A stretch of DNA of 64,000 nucleotides from Trichuris trichiura (lineage: Eukaryota; Nematoda; Enoplea; Trichinellida; Trichuridae): NCBI GenBank assembly GCA_037903355.1, contig JBAJFE010000023.1:496001-560000 (forward strand). The letters are read 5' to 3'. Under the pieces are notes generated by a model that did no database searches, was not told the DNA's origin, and worked only from the letters and a program-made list of their open reading frames with translations. The stretch's first letter is position 1; each line of letters starts with the position of its first letter. Shown piece after piece: positions 43,110 to 54,598 of the stretch. Made by a program: the position numbers and the translations under genes.

Positions 43110-43520
43110 CAATCGTACCTGCACATCACGCACTGTATACACGCACCTACTTTCTTTTGTCCTTCGCCTACGAGCAATTGCACACTGTCGATGCTCGCTC
43201 ATATCCTTTACAAAAAATAGAACAAATTAGGGGCATAAAGAAATCGTCTAGAAACCGTTACAAATACGTAGCTGGCATGCGTTATATTTAGCCATCCTGC
43301 GTACTCTTGTTTACTGTAGTTACCGCGACATTGCTACCTGCCAACGTTGGCATCTCCTTAGCCTACGCGAAGCTCTTCGTATTAAGCAAAGGTTGTACAA
43401 ATGAACGCTTTTAGTTCTGAAGAGGATCCGATGGTAAGCAAAATCTTGCCACTTTGTGGGTATTTTGAACGTTTTGGGAAGCGCGGGAAGCAGCGTAACA
43501 TTTTAATACAATTAAAAATG
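43110..43520. other. No gene recognised
   Basis: Intergenic sequence between the Penelope copy and the 3' end of TRMT13. No feature is supported. Confidence 0.35.
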
Positions 43521-43522
43521 CT

Positions 43523-44770
43523 TTAGCAAAACTTGTTAGCAATTAACAGTAGGTTTTCGGGCGTTGTAGCGTTGGGAACGAATTGCACTAGTCGAACGGT
43601 GAAACCGACTTTTTCAAGAAAACTTTTTCTTGCCAAATTGACGGCAATTTTCGCCTTTCGACCAACGTCGACTAGATCAACGTACGCGCACTGCCGGCAA
43701 CAGGACCGGTCTTCTTTGCTTAGACAGGCTGCGCATTGTATTAAAGATTCGCAGGTTTCTCCAAGACCGGAATTGGACCAACTGGCCATTGTACAGAATG
43801 CGCGAAAGTCTTTTTCGTTTAGACCGGTTAATTTTAATGCTTCTTGACCGCAAAAATTGCTCCAATAGCATCGATGCAAACAACAAGGAGCCATAATTGC
43901 TGTTTCTAGCATAACACCGTCGTTCGAAGAATTCGCCAGGCAACACAAAGCCGCGTCAAATGCATCTCCGCAAAGATGTTTGCATATAGCTACCACGCGA
44001 GACGCCGTTCGCACCTGTGGTACGTCTCCCAATACTAAATGCTCAATGGGCGATTGGATTCTCGTAAATTGCCTTTTTTCCACGTGATCTTTGATTGCCT
44101 TGTTTTCGAATTTGTAGCGAACGCCTGATTTTTCTACTAGCACGTAACTATGCCTTGACAAGTCGGATTGTAACATGCTTATCCAATAGGTTAGTCGGCC
44201 CCTTCCGGCGCCAAATTCTAAGAAACACGTTTTGACGCCGTCGTCGGCAAAAGCTCCATTGTCTTGCAGATGGCCAAGAATTGAAGCCAGCTGAGCTCGA
44301 TCGGTAATGCTACGCTTGCCAGTATCATTGAACTTGATACTACTAAGTTCATTGATCTCATTGAACACTTTCACTTCAGGAGTTATGGCATTTGCCCCAA
44401 AATGGGCAAAAAAGTCCAACAATAGGCGAACCTGATCGGCTGTCACGGGTTGGCGTTCGAATTTCCCTTTTGCGTTGATGTCCGCATTCTTGTCGAATAG
44501 GTTGACATTATAACGATACCACGGCTGCTCAGATAGGAGACGAGCGTTACATACAGCCATGTGACGACTCAACGAGCTTTTATATATCGTATGCCTTGGG
44601 TCCAAAGGGCAGACAACCCGAGCTGTTGGGTCCTCAACGATCATATGCTCACCGCAATAGCGGCTGTCCGGTTTTGTCAACATACGGCAGGTTCTGCCTT
44701 TCTCCTTCAAAAAGTACTGACAACGTCGCCTACAAGGTAATACGTTTTGTAGAAAATCACGAAGCAGTTC
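43523..44770 (-). CDS. TRMT13: tRNA 2'-O-methyltransferase TRM13
   Basis: The open minus-strand frame could extend to 44986, but similarity begins around 44735, so the upstream 80 residues are probably intron or UTR. The true start exon is unresolved, and a TTACCTTGTAG acceptor lies next to the first conserved residues. The order of domains is: a TRM13-type zinc finger with C..C..C..H (RCQYFLKEKGRTC then YCGEH); a U11-48K-like CHHC finger (CPLDPRHTIYKSSLSRHM then C); and a methyltransferase domain with FLEFGAGRGRLTYWI (SAM binding), VAICKHLCGDAFDAAL, APCCLHRCYW and ASW. Trm13 methylates the 2'-OH of nucleotide 4 in the acceptor stem of certain tRNAs. All characteristic motifs are present and the C-terminus (PENLLLIA) is intact, so the enzyme is likely functional. 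Confidence 0.9.
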   Translation of the reverse strand, partial: ELLRDFLQNVLPCRRRCQYFLKEKGRTCRMLTKPDSRYCGEHMIVEDPTARVVCPLDPRHTIYKSSLSRHMAVCNARLLSEQPWYRYNVNLFDKNADINAKGKFERQPVTADQVRLLLDFFAHFGANAITPEVKVFNEINELSSIKFNDTGKRSITDRAQLASILGHLQDNGAFADDGVKTCFLEFGAGRGRLTYWISMLQSDLSRHSYVLVEKSGVRYKFENKAIKDHVEKRQFTRIQSPIEHLVLGDVPQVRTASRVVAICKHLCGDAFDAALCCLANSSNDGVMLETAIMAPCCLHRCYWSNFCGQEALKLTGLNEKDFRAFCTMASWSNSGLGETCESLIQCAACLSKEDRSCCRQCAYVDLVDVGRKAKIAVNLARKSFLEKVGFTVRLVQFVPNATTPENLLLIANKFC

Positions 44771-44989
44771 ACGTTGAGGGAAGAAGAAAAATGCAAATTT
44801 AAAAAGAATACATTTAAAACAATTTTGCATACTCAATACTGGCTTTCTTCTCTTGGCCAATAGCGTCGCCTCGACCATCGTCCGACTAAACATACAAAAC
44901 AATTTGGAAAGTGTGATTGCGAAATGAAATGTAATGCAAACCATTGATTTGACGATACGAGCAGAGTCACGAAGGCATTGGAACAATAT

Positions 44990-45530
44990 TCAGCTTGCAA
45001 TGTTGATAAACGCGGTGTTACCGTCTCGATAAGGATAAGCAGGTTCAATTGGTCCGACAAAATCGACCTAACGACTAGATTCCATTAGGAACCGTTTGGG
45101 TCCGGCTTTTAAGTCCCTAAACAAACGTTGGCCAACGGCATTGAATTTAAGATACTATGCTTCTTTTAAACTCGAAGCAGTGCGTACCAAGCTTTCCGTT
45201 TGTGCTATAGGCAATAATGGAGGGAAAGTAGGCTACACATAGTCCGTGCAAGTTTAAGTTGGCGCGCAGTTTGTGTAGCTGCCCGTTTCCATTCGAACTT
45301 TCTCCAAACCGTACAAACTAAGTAAAGCGTCTTTAAGCTCCATTCCCATTCGTACGACGTTTAAGGGGAACAACAAAAGTGACTTTGTTCTCTTCGCTCG
45401 GCAAGGTAAATGTAGCCACGAAGGCAAGTGAAACGTCGCTTTTTGAAAAATGGTTCGTTCATCCGGCAAAATTCAAAATCCACAACTTCTATTCAAGAAT
45501 GGAAATGAACGTTTAGAAAAAGGTAGGCTG
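44990..45530. other. Gap between TRMT13 and the EF-hand gene; one small minus-strand ORF
   Basis: A 71-codon minus-strand ORF (45254-45469, MPDERTIFQKATFHLPSWLH...) has plausible composition and could be a small gene or first exon (the segment LLFPLNVVRMGMELKDALLS faintly recalls mitochondrial L23 proteins). Identity is not established. Confidence 0.2.
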
Positions 45531-45535
45531 TAACG

Positions 45536-46439
45536 TTAGGAGCCCATTTTTTTTCTTGCAGCCTTCCAAACGACAGTAAATTCTGGAAAATGTACGCACT
45601 TAGCAGAATGGTCGTTGGCGAAGGCGCGTGGCAAAACGAACCTTGAAAATTTAGCTTACCATCATTGTTATGGTCGCCCATTTTAATCATCGCCTGAGCC
45701 TCTTCGTCGCTTACGGGCATACCCAAAATTTCCATACCTTCTTTCAGATCGTCAACATCAATGAAACCGTCGCAGTTTCGATCCAATATCTAATTGAATG
45801 CGTAAGTAAGGGATATACGGGTGACAACTTTACCCGAAAGGCAACTCTCAGCTCCTGGTCTTCACCGAGGCACGAACAGTAACGTTGTACAAGAGTTAAA
45901 AATTCTTGGAAATCAATAGTCCCGTCACCTACGACAAACAAACGTCACATAGTCCATTTTTTTACGATTCTGCTCTAAGCAAAAAAAATTTAAAAGTATT
46001 ACGCAGAATAGATAGAATAATAATCACAAAAGAAGTCACCATTCAAATCATAGGCGCGGATCGCCTCCGTTATTTCGTCTTTGGTGGCGTGCCCCTTAAT
46101 AGATTGCATAGCCTTGGCAATATCCGAAGCATTTAGCCTGCCATCGTGGTCTTTATCCAAACGGTCAAAAACCAATCCGCATCTAAGTATATCGTCAAGT
46201 GTCAGCTCTTCCTTCTAAATAATCTGACGTAAATGTGAACGCAAAGTAGACTACACTGTTACTTGCTTTGTCTTAGCATCGTCGCGATGGGAATTTTTTA
46301 AGTTTTCGGCTGACTCGCCATCTTTTCTGTTGAAACGTTCAAGCTTACCTGCATTTCCTGCCTTCTGTAGGTTATTTCCTACTTTTTTCGTCCTCTTTTT
46401 TTCATATGCCTTATTCCCTTTCCTGTTTTTGCCGGACAT
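45536..46439 (-). CDS. Four-EF-hand calcium-binding protein (calmodulin/troponin-C type)
   Basis: Five minus-strand exons: 46439-46263, 46214-46040, 45928-45834, 45789-45642 and 45582-45536. Introns are 48, 111, 44 and 59 nt with GT-AG ends. The total is 642 nt, or 213 residues. The first exon encodes a Lys/Asn-rich N-terminal extension of about 59 residues (MSGKNRKGNKAYEKKRTKK...), absent from calmodulin. Four EF-hand loops follow: DKDHDGRLNASD, DLNGDGTIDFQE, DRNCDGFIDVDD and DHNNDGKLNFQE. All have the key Asp/Asn ligands and Gly at position 6. Loops 1 and 3 end in Asp rather than the usual Glu. The linker AFRILDRN aligns with calmodulin's third hand. The protein ends KKMGS. It is a calcium sensor by family, with the specific partner unknown. 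The intron within loop 2 splits a Gly codon. Confidence 0.88.
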
Positions 46440-46560
46440 AACGATAACCGGAACGTACGTTCACGTTTGGAAAATAAATGCGAGCCATCGATGCTGCGGA
46501 ATAATGGAAGCGGCCACCTTAAACTGAAAATGGCAATGAAGTTTAAAGAACACTTGGAAA

Positions 46561-46716
46561 ATGGGAGCACGAAGACTCGGATGTAAAGGAAAAAAGCTCT
46601 CGTTGCTAAGAAGTAAATGCCGAGCTGCGAAAATTCCATTGAACGAAATAGCTGAATCGGTTGGATATCTTAAATCACGGGCAAAGGCCGCCATTACCGG
46701 TGCAAAAAAACCCTAA
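46561..46716 (+). CDS. Small basic protein or terminal exon, unidentified
   Basis: A 51-codon frame starting at ATG 46561 (MGARRLGCKGKKLSLLRSKC...) ends SRAKAAITGAKKP followed directly by a stop and AATAAA (46716 onward). It is strongly basic, like a small ribosomal or nucleic-acid-binding protein, but no family is recognised. The frame is open a little further upstream. It starts about 120 bp from, and divergent to, the EF-hand gene, so a shared promoter is possible. Confidence 0.35.
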   Translation: MGARRLGCKGKKLSLLRSKCRAAKIPLNEIAESVGYLKSRAKAAITGAKKP

Positions 46717-46729
46717 TAAAATATTCATA

Positions 46730-48510
46730 ATTCATTATATTGACACGTTCATTTCGATCTCGCTCGTATATTTTCTTTTTTATCATAAAAGAACGAAAGC
46801 AACAGGTTCAGCGCCTTTCCGGTAACGGCGATTTGACTTCCTTTACGCGGTTTTTGATTCGTAGATTATAATGTGGAAAAATCACGTGTCGTTTGCTTCA
46901 TAGAAAACAAGCAACGATTAGTTGCCATCGTTTTCCGGCTTACAAATAAACGCGAAGTCAACTTTACCGCCATAAAATAATATGAATTTTGAATATTTTT
47001 TAAATTCGAAATAGCAAACTTTGTTAGAGAGTACTAAAGGCTGAAAGTTGAGAGGAACTTTTGTTTCACCGCAGCGTTGTTCGACTAACCTGCAAACACT
47101 TAAAAGTACAAAACTGGCCAAAGTAGCGTTTTGGCAACGTATGGCAAAAAAAGGAAAAAGGCGAGCGCTTTAACGCAAACTTAGAACTTATCCCAATTGC
47201 CTGGCTTCGATGTCGGCAAGTTTTCAGGCGGAATAGACGGTGGGACTCTCTTTCCGCCAAAGAATCAATACTACCCACTTCAGCCGTGGGTCGCTTTGAA
47301 ATTAAAAAATTTATTGCGCAGCGTCGGCTTACTCCGCAAGCCTTTCCGTCGCGGTGAAATTTTAAGACATTGCAACATTTTGGTCTTTATTTAAAAAATT
47401 ACCAAAAAAAGAAAAGCCAAAAATCTATTCGAATAATGTTTTACCCGTTTAACAATGTTACTCAAGCGCTAGTGGTTGTCGATTAGGTTGCGCGTAGTTT
47501 CCCCTCTTATCGACAAATAACAGCATTTAGTGTACCTGAAAATCAATACATACCGTATAACTGTTTCGTTCTATGATGAATTTATTCTAGGAATTGTTTT
47601 GTCTTTTTCGAAAAACGCAGCTATATTTGGGCGTCGTAGTAGTGCGCATGTTAATACGTTCGTAATGTTTAGCTGTGCCTGCTTGTCATTCATGGTTGCG
47701 ATGCTTGGGCTGTGGTTGTCTTCTTTTGGTCAACGCGATGTTCTAACGTCTTATAAGCTTCAAATTCTCATATGAATTTAATTTGGCGCCAAAAATAAAT
47801 TTTTTATTGAGCAGTCAGCCAGTTTTGACGTATGGTTTTCAAAATCATAAGCATTGCTTTGTTTGTGCTTCGCGGTTGCGCTTTTGGCTTTCAACACTAA
47901 TTGTTGTCCTCTTTTAGGCAGTGCTCTTCCGTCGTTTCTTGTTGACATCTTCACGCTCGCATAATCGTACCCGGTGACTTCGTAAGTCATTCTCTCGTTG
48001 AATATTCGTATTTTTAAGTTTATCCGCTTAAAGCAATACCAAATCCTTAAATACTTGCATAACTTTTTGCCTAAGATTACTAAACGTCTTCCTAATGCTT
48101 TTCCACCGCGTGCAAGGTTGCCAAAACGGGCAAGAAGTTAGAAGGTAGTCAGTTTGACGCCAACGTTTTGACGCGATGACTTTTTACGACGCAACGCTTA
48201 AGTTGTATCCAAAAATAGCGCCAGCCTTGAAAGTCATTATCTTAAGTATTCAATTTCAATTTCTAAGCCTAACTATGAGCTTAAGTCACCGTAAGTGTCA
48301 GATATTTTATTCGTCAAGATAACTTGTCATTTACATACTTCTCTCTTTGCTCCACCTATCATCGTGAAGACTTCTCGTCGGCTTGTGTTGACGTTAGCTT
48401 TTGCTGTTACCAAACGTTTTCTTCTTCCCGCCAGAAAGTGTTTGAACCTGAAAATCATTTTTAAAAATCTAAACAGTTTTCAGATTCCCGGTTTGACCAT
48501 CATTGGAAGT
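46730..48510. other. Mostly non-coding; one small minus-strand ORF
   Basis: A minus-strand frame at 47778-47948 (MSTRNDGRALPKRGQQLVLK...) is basic and runs through an AATAAA. It may be a small exon, but support is weak. GTACCTGAAAATCA (47533) and AACCTGAAAATCA (48445) match the inverted terminal box of the hairpin family, without a hairpin. Confidence 0.3.
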
Positions 48511-48515
48511 CAACG

Positions 48516-50249
48516 ATGAGTTTATCGTATATCCACGAAAGTTTCAAAGACATTGAGAAGAAGAAGATGTGGCAGGCGGTTTTTCAGGTTAGTTCAATTT
48601 TCGACAACAACGAATTTCTTTGCTACAAGTCCGTAAGTTGTAAACGTTCGGATGATGTTTAGTTGAGAATACTTTTAGAAAATTGAAATGGACAGTAGCG
48701 AATTTGAGACTACGGAGGAAGAAGGGAAAAAGGTCGAAAATGCAGAGCTGAACAGATACACCAACGTCCTACCATGTATGGAACGAAGCTGTCTCGTATT
48801 GTAGCACTAGTTCAGTATCGGTTTTGCAGACGACCATACGCGGGTTCTTTTGTCCAATGGCGGTTATATAAATGCAAATCATGTTTTCTTATCCGGTACT
48901 AATTTGAATTTGATTCTCACGCAGGTTGTTATTATTATCGGTTTGTTCAAAATGTGCCCACTTTTTGGGTTGTCGTCGTTTTAAAGGGCCCAATGTCGAA
49001 CACTCAGAGCGACTTTTGGCAAATGATATGGGAAAAGAAGTGCACGGCAATTGTTATGTTGACTCGTTTTGTCGAAAGCGGACGGGTACGCTCTTTTCGC
49101 GATTCGACCATTGATTATTTTCCCGCTTAACTTCAGCCCAAGTCATTCCCTTATTTGCCGTCATGCCACGGCAATACCAACGCGTCCAATGTACTTACCG
49201 TCGACAGCTACGAGATTAGGGAGTCAGATTTGGTCAAGCAAGCTCATTTTGACGTACGCAAGTTGATTCTTCTTTCAAAAAAGGTTAAACTCTTTTGAAT
49301 TGCTCATTTATGCAAATTAACTACGATATTTTTCTGAATTCAAATTTCAGTCGGAGGAACAGCGTGTGGTCAAGCATTACCATTTGAAATGTTGGCCCGA
49401 TTTTGACGTACCCGAAAGTACCGATTATTTCCTGGAAGTGCTTGCCGAAGTGCGTTTCCTTCTTTGATAATGGTATCCCGCGTCCGATGATGCCGCCGAG
49501 TTTTTCAATACTACATTCAGTCCTCCGCCTTCTTTGTACTACGCAAAGTACATAGGCTTCAAAAAGCTTCAATTGATTGGATATACGATTAATTTAAATG
49601 AATTTTTTTCATCTTCAGTTGTTCTACTTTTCTAGCTGTACAAAGAGGACTCAATGGACGGTCGATCTCCAACGGTTGTGCATTGTTCGGCGGGAGTTGG
49701 GCGTTCGGGTACTTTTGCCGCAGTGTACGCATGCCTATTAAAGGTAGCAGTAGTCCGCTTGTCATTCCTTATTAGGGCAAAACGCATTTCGCAGATACGA
49801 GCAACAAACGAGTTGAATGATTTCAATTTGCCCGAATTAGTGGTTGAGCTTCGCAAGTGTCGTATGGGTCTCGTTCAAACGCCGGAACAGTTACGCTATT
49901 GTTGGAAGGTCGTTTTGGACGCCGTCGGCAGTTCCAAATGGGTAAACAATGACTTTAGGCAAATTTTGACCACATATGGAACAAGTAATTTAAGCGTCCC
50001 CTTTTGGGTTTACCTGAACCGTTGGGATCGAAAAATACGAGCGGTTTGTTAAGAAATTTATAAAACGATCAGCTGCGAATATCTTTTGTAGACGTTGCCG
50101 CGACCGACGGGGAAACCGAAACTTCTCGTCCAACAAAACGTAGGCGCTCCGAAAAAGACAATTCAAATGTTTTGGACGTCATCGATGCCAGCAGCGCCGT
50201 TCCAAAAATTGCCGACGAAAATTCGACCGACTCCTCCGAGAAACATTGA
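48516..50249 (+). CDS. Protein tyrosine phosphatase A, non-receptor type
   Basis: Nine exons: 48516-48587, 48679-48775, 48830-48924, 48987-49085, 49137-49283, 49351-49449, 49636-49743, 49795-49941 and 50073-50249. They sum to 1041 nt, or 346 residues. Classical PTP motifs occur in order: the phosphotyrosine loop NRYTNVLPYDHTRV, YINANHV, LILTQGP, DFWQMIWE, the WPD loop CWPDFDVP (general-acid Asp present), the P-loop VVHCSAGVGRSGTF with catalytic Cys and Arg, and the Q-loop QTPEQLRYCW. The enzyme removes phosphate from tyrosines. Its size and single domain suggest a cytosolic or nuclear enzyme of the PTPN1/2 group. After the domain comes a polar tail with a nuclear-localisation-like TKRRRSEKD and an acidic Ser-rich end, with no membrane segment. 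Skipping the last splice would give a different short tail. PTP-B, 9 kb away, has the same exon pattern. Confidence 0.9.
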
Positions 50250-50254
50250 ACCTA

Positions 50255-51565
50255 ATGCTAGTATTATCAATAACCGATTAGCGTTATGCCGAATATTAGT
50301 ATTATCACCATCCGAACCATAATTGACTATTTTTAAGTTTTTTGTGTACATCTCGAACAGCTCCTACTTTAGCCTATTGCTTTCGTAACAGCAAAGTCGG
50401 TTGGCGGAATGATGCCGCTAATGCAGTGGTAAGATCGGGTAATACGTTGTCTGTTTCCATTTCTTCGCTGAATGGTTTTATCCGCTCGTTAATACGTTTT
50501 ACCAAACCGTTATCAGTGCACAGAACGAAAACGCCGAGTTAGAAATCGCGTTGAATACGAGTTGCAATTTTGTTTGTCCAATTGTTGCATTGCCAATTGG
50601 TTGGTTAGGTTCCGGTTTCGTTGTTTCAAATTAAAATGATCCGTAAGGGCCTAATCGTCTCCGCCACAAACGTTAGCTTCAAAGCGGTCAAGTGCCTGCT
50701 CGTTTACAATAGTTAAGATTAATCGAATTGACTCAGGCTGCAGATAAGTTTAAATTTTGGCTGTTTTTCATCGAACGCGGGGGAATACTGTATGTACGTA
50801 GGATTAAAATCGCGCACTGTTAGACCGTATAACCCCAAGTGAGCTTAAAATCAAAACCATACGACGCTAGTAACCAAGAAAAGACTAATATTAAGCTTAA
50901 ACTAAGCTGCGAGTTTTATTCGCGCTGCATGCAGCTATTCGGACTGAAGGAACCTGATTTTACTTTATTTACAGTAATCACCAGCAGTTCCCCAAGTTTT
51001 AAATAAAAATATCAGCTTTAGGCATATTTAAGAGAATTCCCCGCGTTTCTAAAATTTAATCCAAGTCGTTCGGAATGTATTAGCCTTTACGCGACTTTTT
51101 ATACCTGAAAATGACCGAAAGGGTCTTATTGCATCCGTATCGATCACGGAACTGACAACTTTTAAAGTTAACCTCAAAACTGGCAAGAAACAAGTCCGTT
51201 GTTGCCCTCGAAAATGGTTTTTACTAAATTTGCTATCCTCTGCGCTTATTTTTGACATGCAAGCTTAGACATTTTGGGAAAAGAGTATTCAGCTATGTTT
51301 TCAAGATTAGTTTCACGAACGGCAGCTTCGCTACTACCAGAGCGGTTGGTTAACAGCCTTTGTTACCTCCGTGCAGCTTAAGCGGTGGAATTCTTTTCGT
51401 ACCGCCCCCAAGCCACCATCCTATCTTTTCGTAGCTGTTTGCCTGCTTATAATTTTGCATTTACATTTTCGGCATACACAAAGGGTTTTCCGTTCGTCCC
51501 GTTTGTTAGACACGTCGATTTTTGGGTCTTTTGTACAAATCGCCCCCAAAAATACAGTGTTCAGC
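50255..51565. other. No gene recognised
   Basis: ORFs at 50342-50542 and 51049-51258 lack support. An inverted terminal box of the hairpin family (ATACCTGAAAATGACC) lies at 51102 with TTTTAAAGTT about 50 bp on, but no clear hairpin. Confidence 0.3.
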
Positions 51566-51567
51566 AA

Positions 51568-51745
51568 ATGCAGGTACATTTTCAGAAATTGCCTCCCATC
51601 ATGTTCTCCCTTTGCTGGCCGGCATTCCGGCAGTCGCCTTCTACCTTTAGCTTAACCATTAATGGGAATACAAACTGTCTGGTTAGATTTAGGCTTAAGG
51701 AAGGGCAAAACTGGACGGGGGCATTTTCCAAAAATGTACCTGCGT
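51568..51745 (+). repeat. MITE-like family 2 copy, with box at both ends
   Basis: AAATGCAGGTACATTTTC near 51568 and its inverse AAAATGTACCTGCGTTCC near 51733 flank the degenerate termini TCTCCCTTTG and TTAGGCTTAAGGAAGGGCAA. This suggests the box itself can occur as a terminal inverted repeat. Confidence 0.4.
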
Positions 51746-51789
51746 TCCATTGTCTACTTTCTTCGTAAATGGATCCAATAATTCTTTTT

Positions 51790-53855
51790 TTATATCATTC
51801 TTTAATCTGCTTTTAATCTCCGAAGCTTTCGGGCCGCGCGTGACCCGTCCTCAACAGTTTAAGGCGAGTGTTTTAGAGTCCCGTTTTTGCGGTTTTTTTG
51901 TCTGTCAAACGACTGCGTCTCTTGTTGCCTGTATGTCGTTCTATTCTACGATGTACATTGTGTTCCATTTTTTTTCTTTTTTATATCTAAACCCATTGTA
52001 CTTTTCATGTTTGTTATATCCGTTACCATTTCTGTTCCATACGTTAACTCGTTTCATGTTTCTTCCATGTTGTTCCATGTAAATTTATCTATTTTTTATA
52101 TTTCCATACTTGTTGTTCTGTAGGTGTTACTCAATTCTTTCAACTTGTTTTTTGTGCTCGTGTATGCAGTCCACTTAATGAGCAGCAATTGGAGTGTGTG
52201 ATAATGTTCGTCCGTATTTCGCTTATTTCCGCTCCTTGATCGCGATTGTATGTGTCATTGTGTCCAATGTACTTGTCTTCTTTGATCCGTCTTGAGCGTA
52301 AGTTGCTTTCATAACACAAAACTTTCGGTTGAAGAGGTTATTTACGTTGTGGTGCGTGTTGAGCTACAACGGGGGCTTGTAAAGTTTTTTCCATGGTAAT
52401 TCGTGGGTCCACCATCGGTTTCCCGCGTTGTCTGTGTTGTTGCTCTGTGTGAGTTTTCTATAAGCTCTGGTTTTAAGTCCTTGGTTTGTGCGAATAATCA
52501 TAGCATCCAGGGCGGATGCTGTTTAGAAACTGTAGAAATTGTTCTTCTCTTTCATCTTTTATAATTACGGAGACGTCATTCGCATATCTTTTGAAGAGGT
52601 GGGGAGCAATTTGTCTCTATTTACTATTTCAAATATTTGTCTTTCAAAACTTTCTATGAAGATTTCTGCAAAGGCAGTGGATAATGAGCTGCCCATAAGG
52701 ACTCCGCTGGATTGCATGTAGAACTTATTATCAAAGATGAAATAGTTGCTTTCTTGTATGCCGAAGGACACTAGCTTGATAATGTGGAAAGGATTTAATT
52801 TAGTTCTGCTGAAGAGATTTGTATCCGCATTGAGGAGGTTGTATAAAGCCTTCAAAGTATCTAATACTGGAATGCTGAGGAATAATTCTTTCACGTCATA
52901 ACTGACTACAATCTCGTCCAGTTCCAAGTGGCATTTTCGTATTTCGTTGACGAAAGTTGTGCTATTCATGACGAATGACGGTTTGTTGCCAGTTAGAGGT
53001 TTGATGACCCTTTTTAAATACTGACTGAGTTCACTTGTGCTACTGTTTATTGCAGAGACCTTAATGGAACCTCTGGTTTCTGTACTTTTGGGAAACCATA
53101 GAGCCCAGGAAGTCTGTTATTCGATGCAAACTTAAGATGCGTTGTTAATTTGATGATTTCCGATTCCTAAGTTTCTGTAGCATATATGATGAGAAGAAAA
53201 TGATGAGTTTTTCCGGAAGTTTCTGTAGGGTCATTGGGCAGAGGTGTATAACTGTTGGTGTTTAAGATAGCCGTCATCTTCTCAATGTAGGTGGTTCTGT
53301 CAAGTCGAACAATTCTATTGCCTTTGTCTGCTTTAGTTATAATTCTGTTAGGTTGCTTTCTAAGTTGATTTAAGCAATTTATCTCGTATCGGCTTAAGTT
53401 CGGAGTGGTATTGAAGCGGTAACTAAGGATTAATGTAGACAAACTACATTTAATCTGTACGGCCTTCTGTGGGTCAACAGAAGATAAATTGTCTTCAACT
53501 GAAGCAATGATGTTAAGAAAAGGTGGTTTCTTAGGGGTCGACACAAAGTTTAGTCCTTTTCTTAGTATAGTCTTTTCACTCTTACTTAAAGGGGAGCAGC
53601 TAAGATTTATTACGGCTGTATTTAGCTCTGACTTAGTGGTTCCTTGCGCAGTATTTCTTTAGGAATGTGGAGATGTCATCGGGAATCTGACTCGAAGGCA
53701 GTCAGATTTCTTTTTTAGTACCTGTTTTTGTGCTGTGCAAGCTGTTCTTGTGGCAAAGTCTACATGTCTTACCAAGGCTTCGTAAAATGTTTTATGTAGC
53801 CAGCTTCTGAGGAAATCCAGTGTGCTCATGTAGTCCGCTCGCAGTTTTGCCAATG
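51790..53855 (-). mobile_element. Penelope-like retroelement copy 2, degraded
   Basis: The minus strand encodes a 5' segment (LAKLRADYMSTLDFLRSWLH, 53.66-53.85 kb), RT fingers ITKADKGNRIVRLDRTTYIE (53.3 kb), SYDVKELFLSIPVLDTL, the palm SSGVLMGSSLSTAFAE and remnants to about 52.4 kb. It closely resembles copy 1 but with many frameshifts and with the YVDD region damaged. The left end at 51.83 kb holds a degraded hammerhead-like core on the minus strand (TGAGGA at 51848-51853, GAAA at 51827-51830). The endonuclease region is largely lost. It retains more 5' sequence than copy 1. Confidence 0.8.
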
Positions 53856-53859
53856 CTGA

Positions 53860-54590
53860 AAGGTGTTGTTCTTATTACATTTCTTAATAGTAGCATTCCT
53901 GCTGAGAACAGCACTCTTACGCAGTGGTTGTCCACGTTTCGACCCCATTTCACCTGGAAGCATTTGGGTAAGACTTGATTGTCTCTGCATCTCTCGGTAG
54001 GAAAGTTAGTTGTCCCTGTGTGAGCTCAGTTTTAATACTTGTATGTTCCAAATGTCTAACATGCTTTAAATTAGTACAAATATGGGTATTTACTTATGCA
54101 AATTATTGTGGATAATCCGTGCCGCCTTATTAAAATGGACTTGCAAAGTTTTCTGTTCTTTATGCAAAGTGAATATTGATTCGCCTCTGCTATTGATCTA
54201 GATGTTTGTGTTGGCTTTAGCAAACTTTTTTTTACTACTCAGCTATCAGGTAGATTCTATGATACAACATGGTACAATTTCCTCACTTTTCCCGTATTTA
54301 TGTTTGCACAGCCGCTAGACGAAAGAGAAATCGTTTTGCGAGATAATGCGTTTATTTTCAGTAAACCTCAAGTGAAAAAAAGGGGGTAACAACAACAGCT
54401 TTGGGTTTTGGTGGACGTCATTGTGTCCTTACGAGTTCAGTTAGTTTATAAACGAACGGGCCCTTGAATCAAACATAAATATCTTCCATCACTGTGCCGC
54501 CAGTATGCTCCCAGAATGGTTAATGGCATACGGTTGAAAGCAATGGAAACTTTGTTGAACGAACGCCGTTATTCCAAGTTCACTTTTGCT
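53860..54590. other. No gene recognised
   Basis: No ORF or repeat is supported. It may include the 5' remainder of the Penelope copy. Confidence 0.35.
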
Positions 54591-54598
54591 GCTATTTT

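Noticed and set aside
44833..45060. N-terminal extension of TRMT13 to 44986 and the overlapping ORF
   Set aside because: The first 80 or so residues of the open frame show no TRM13 similarity and are rich in Phe/Leu; they are probably intron or UTR.
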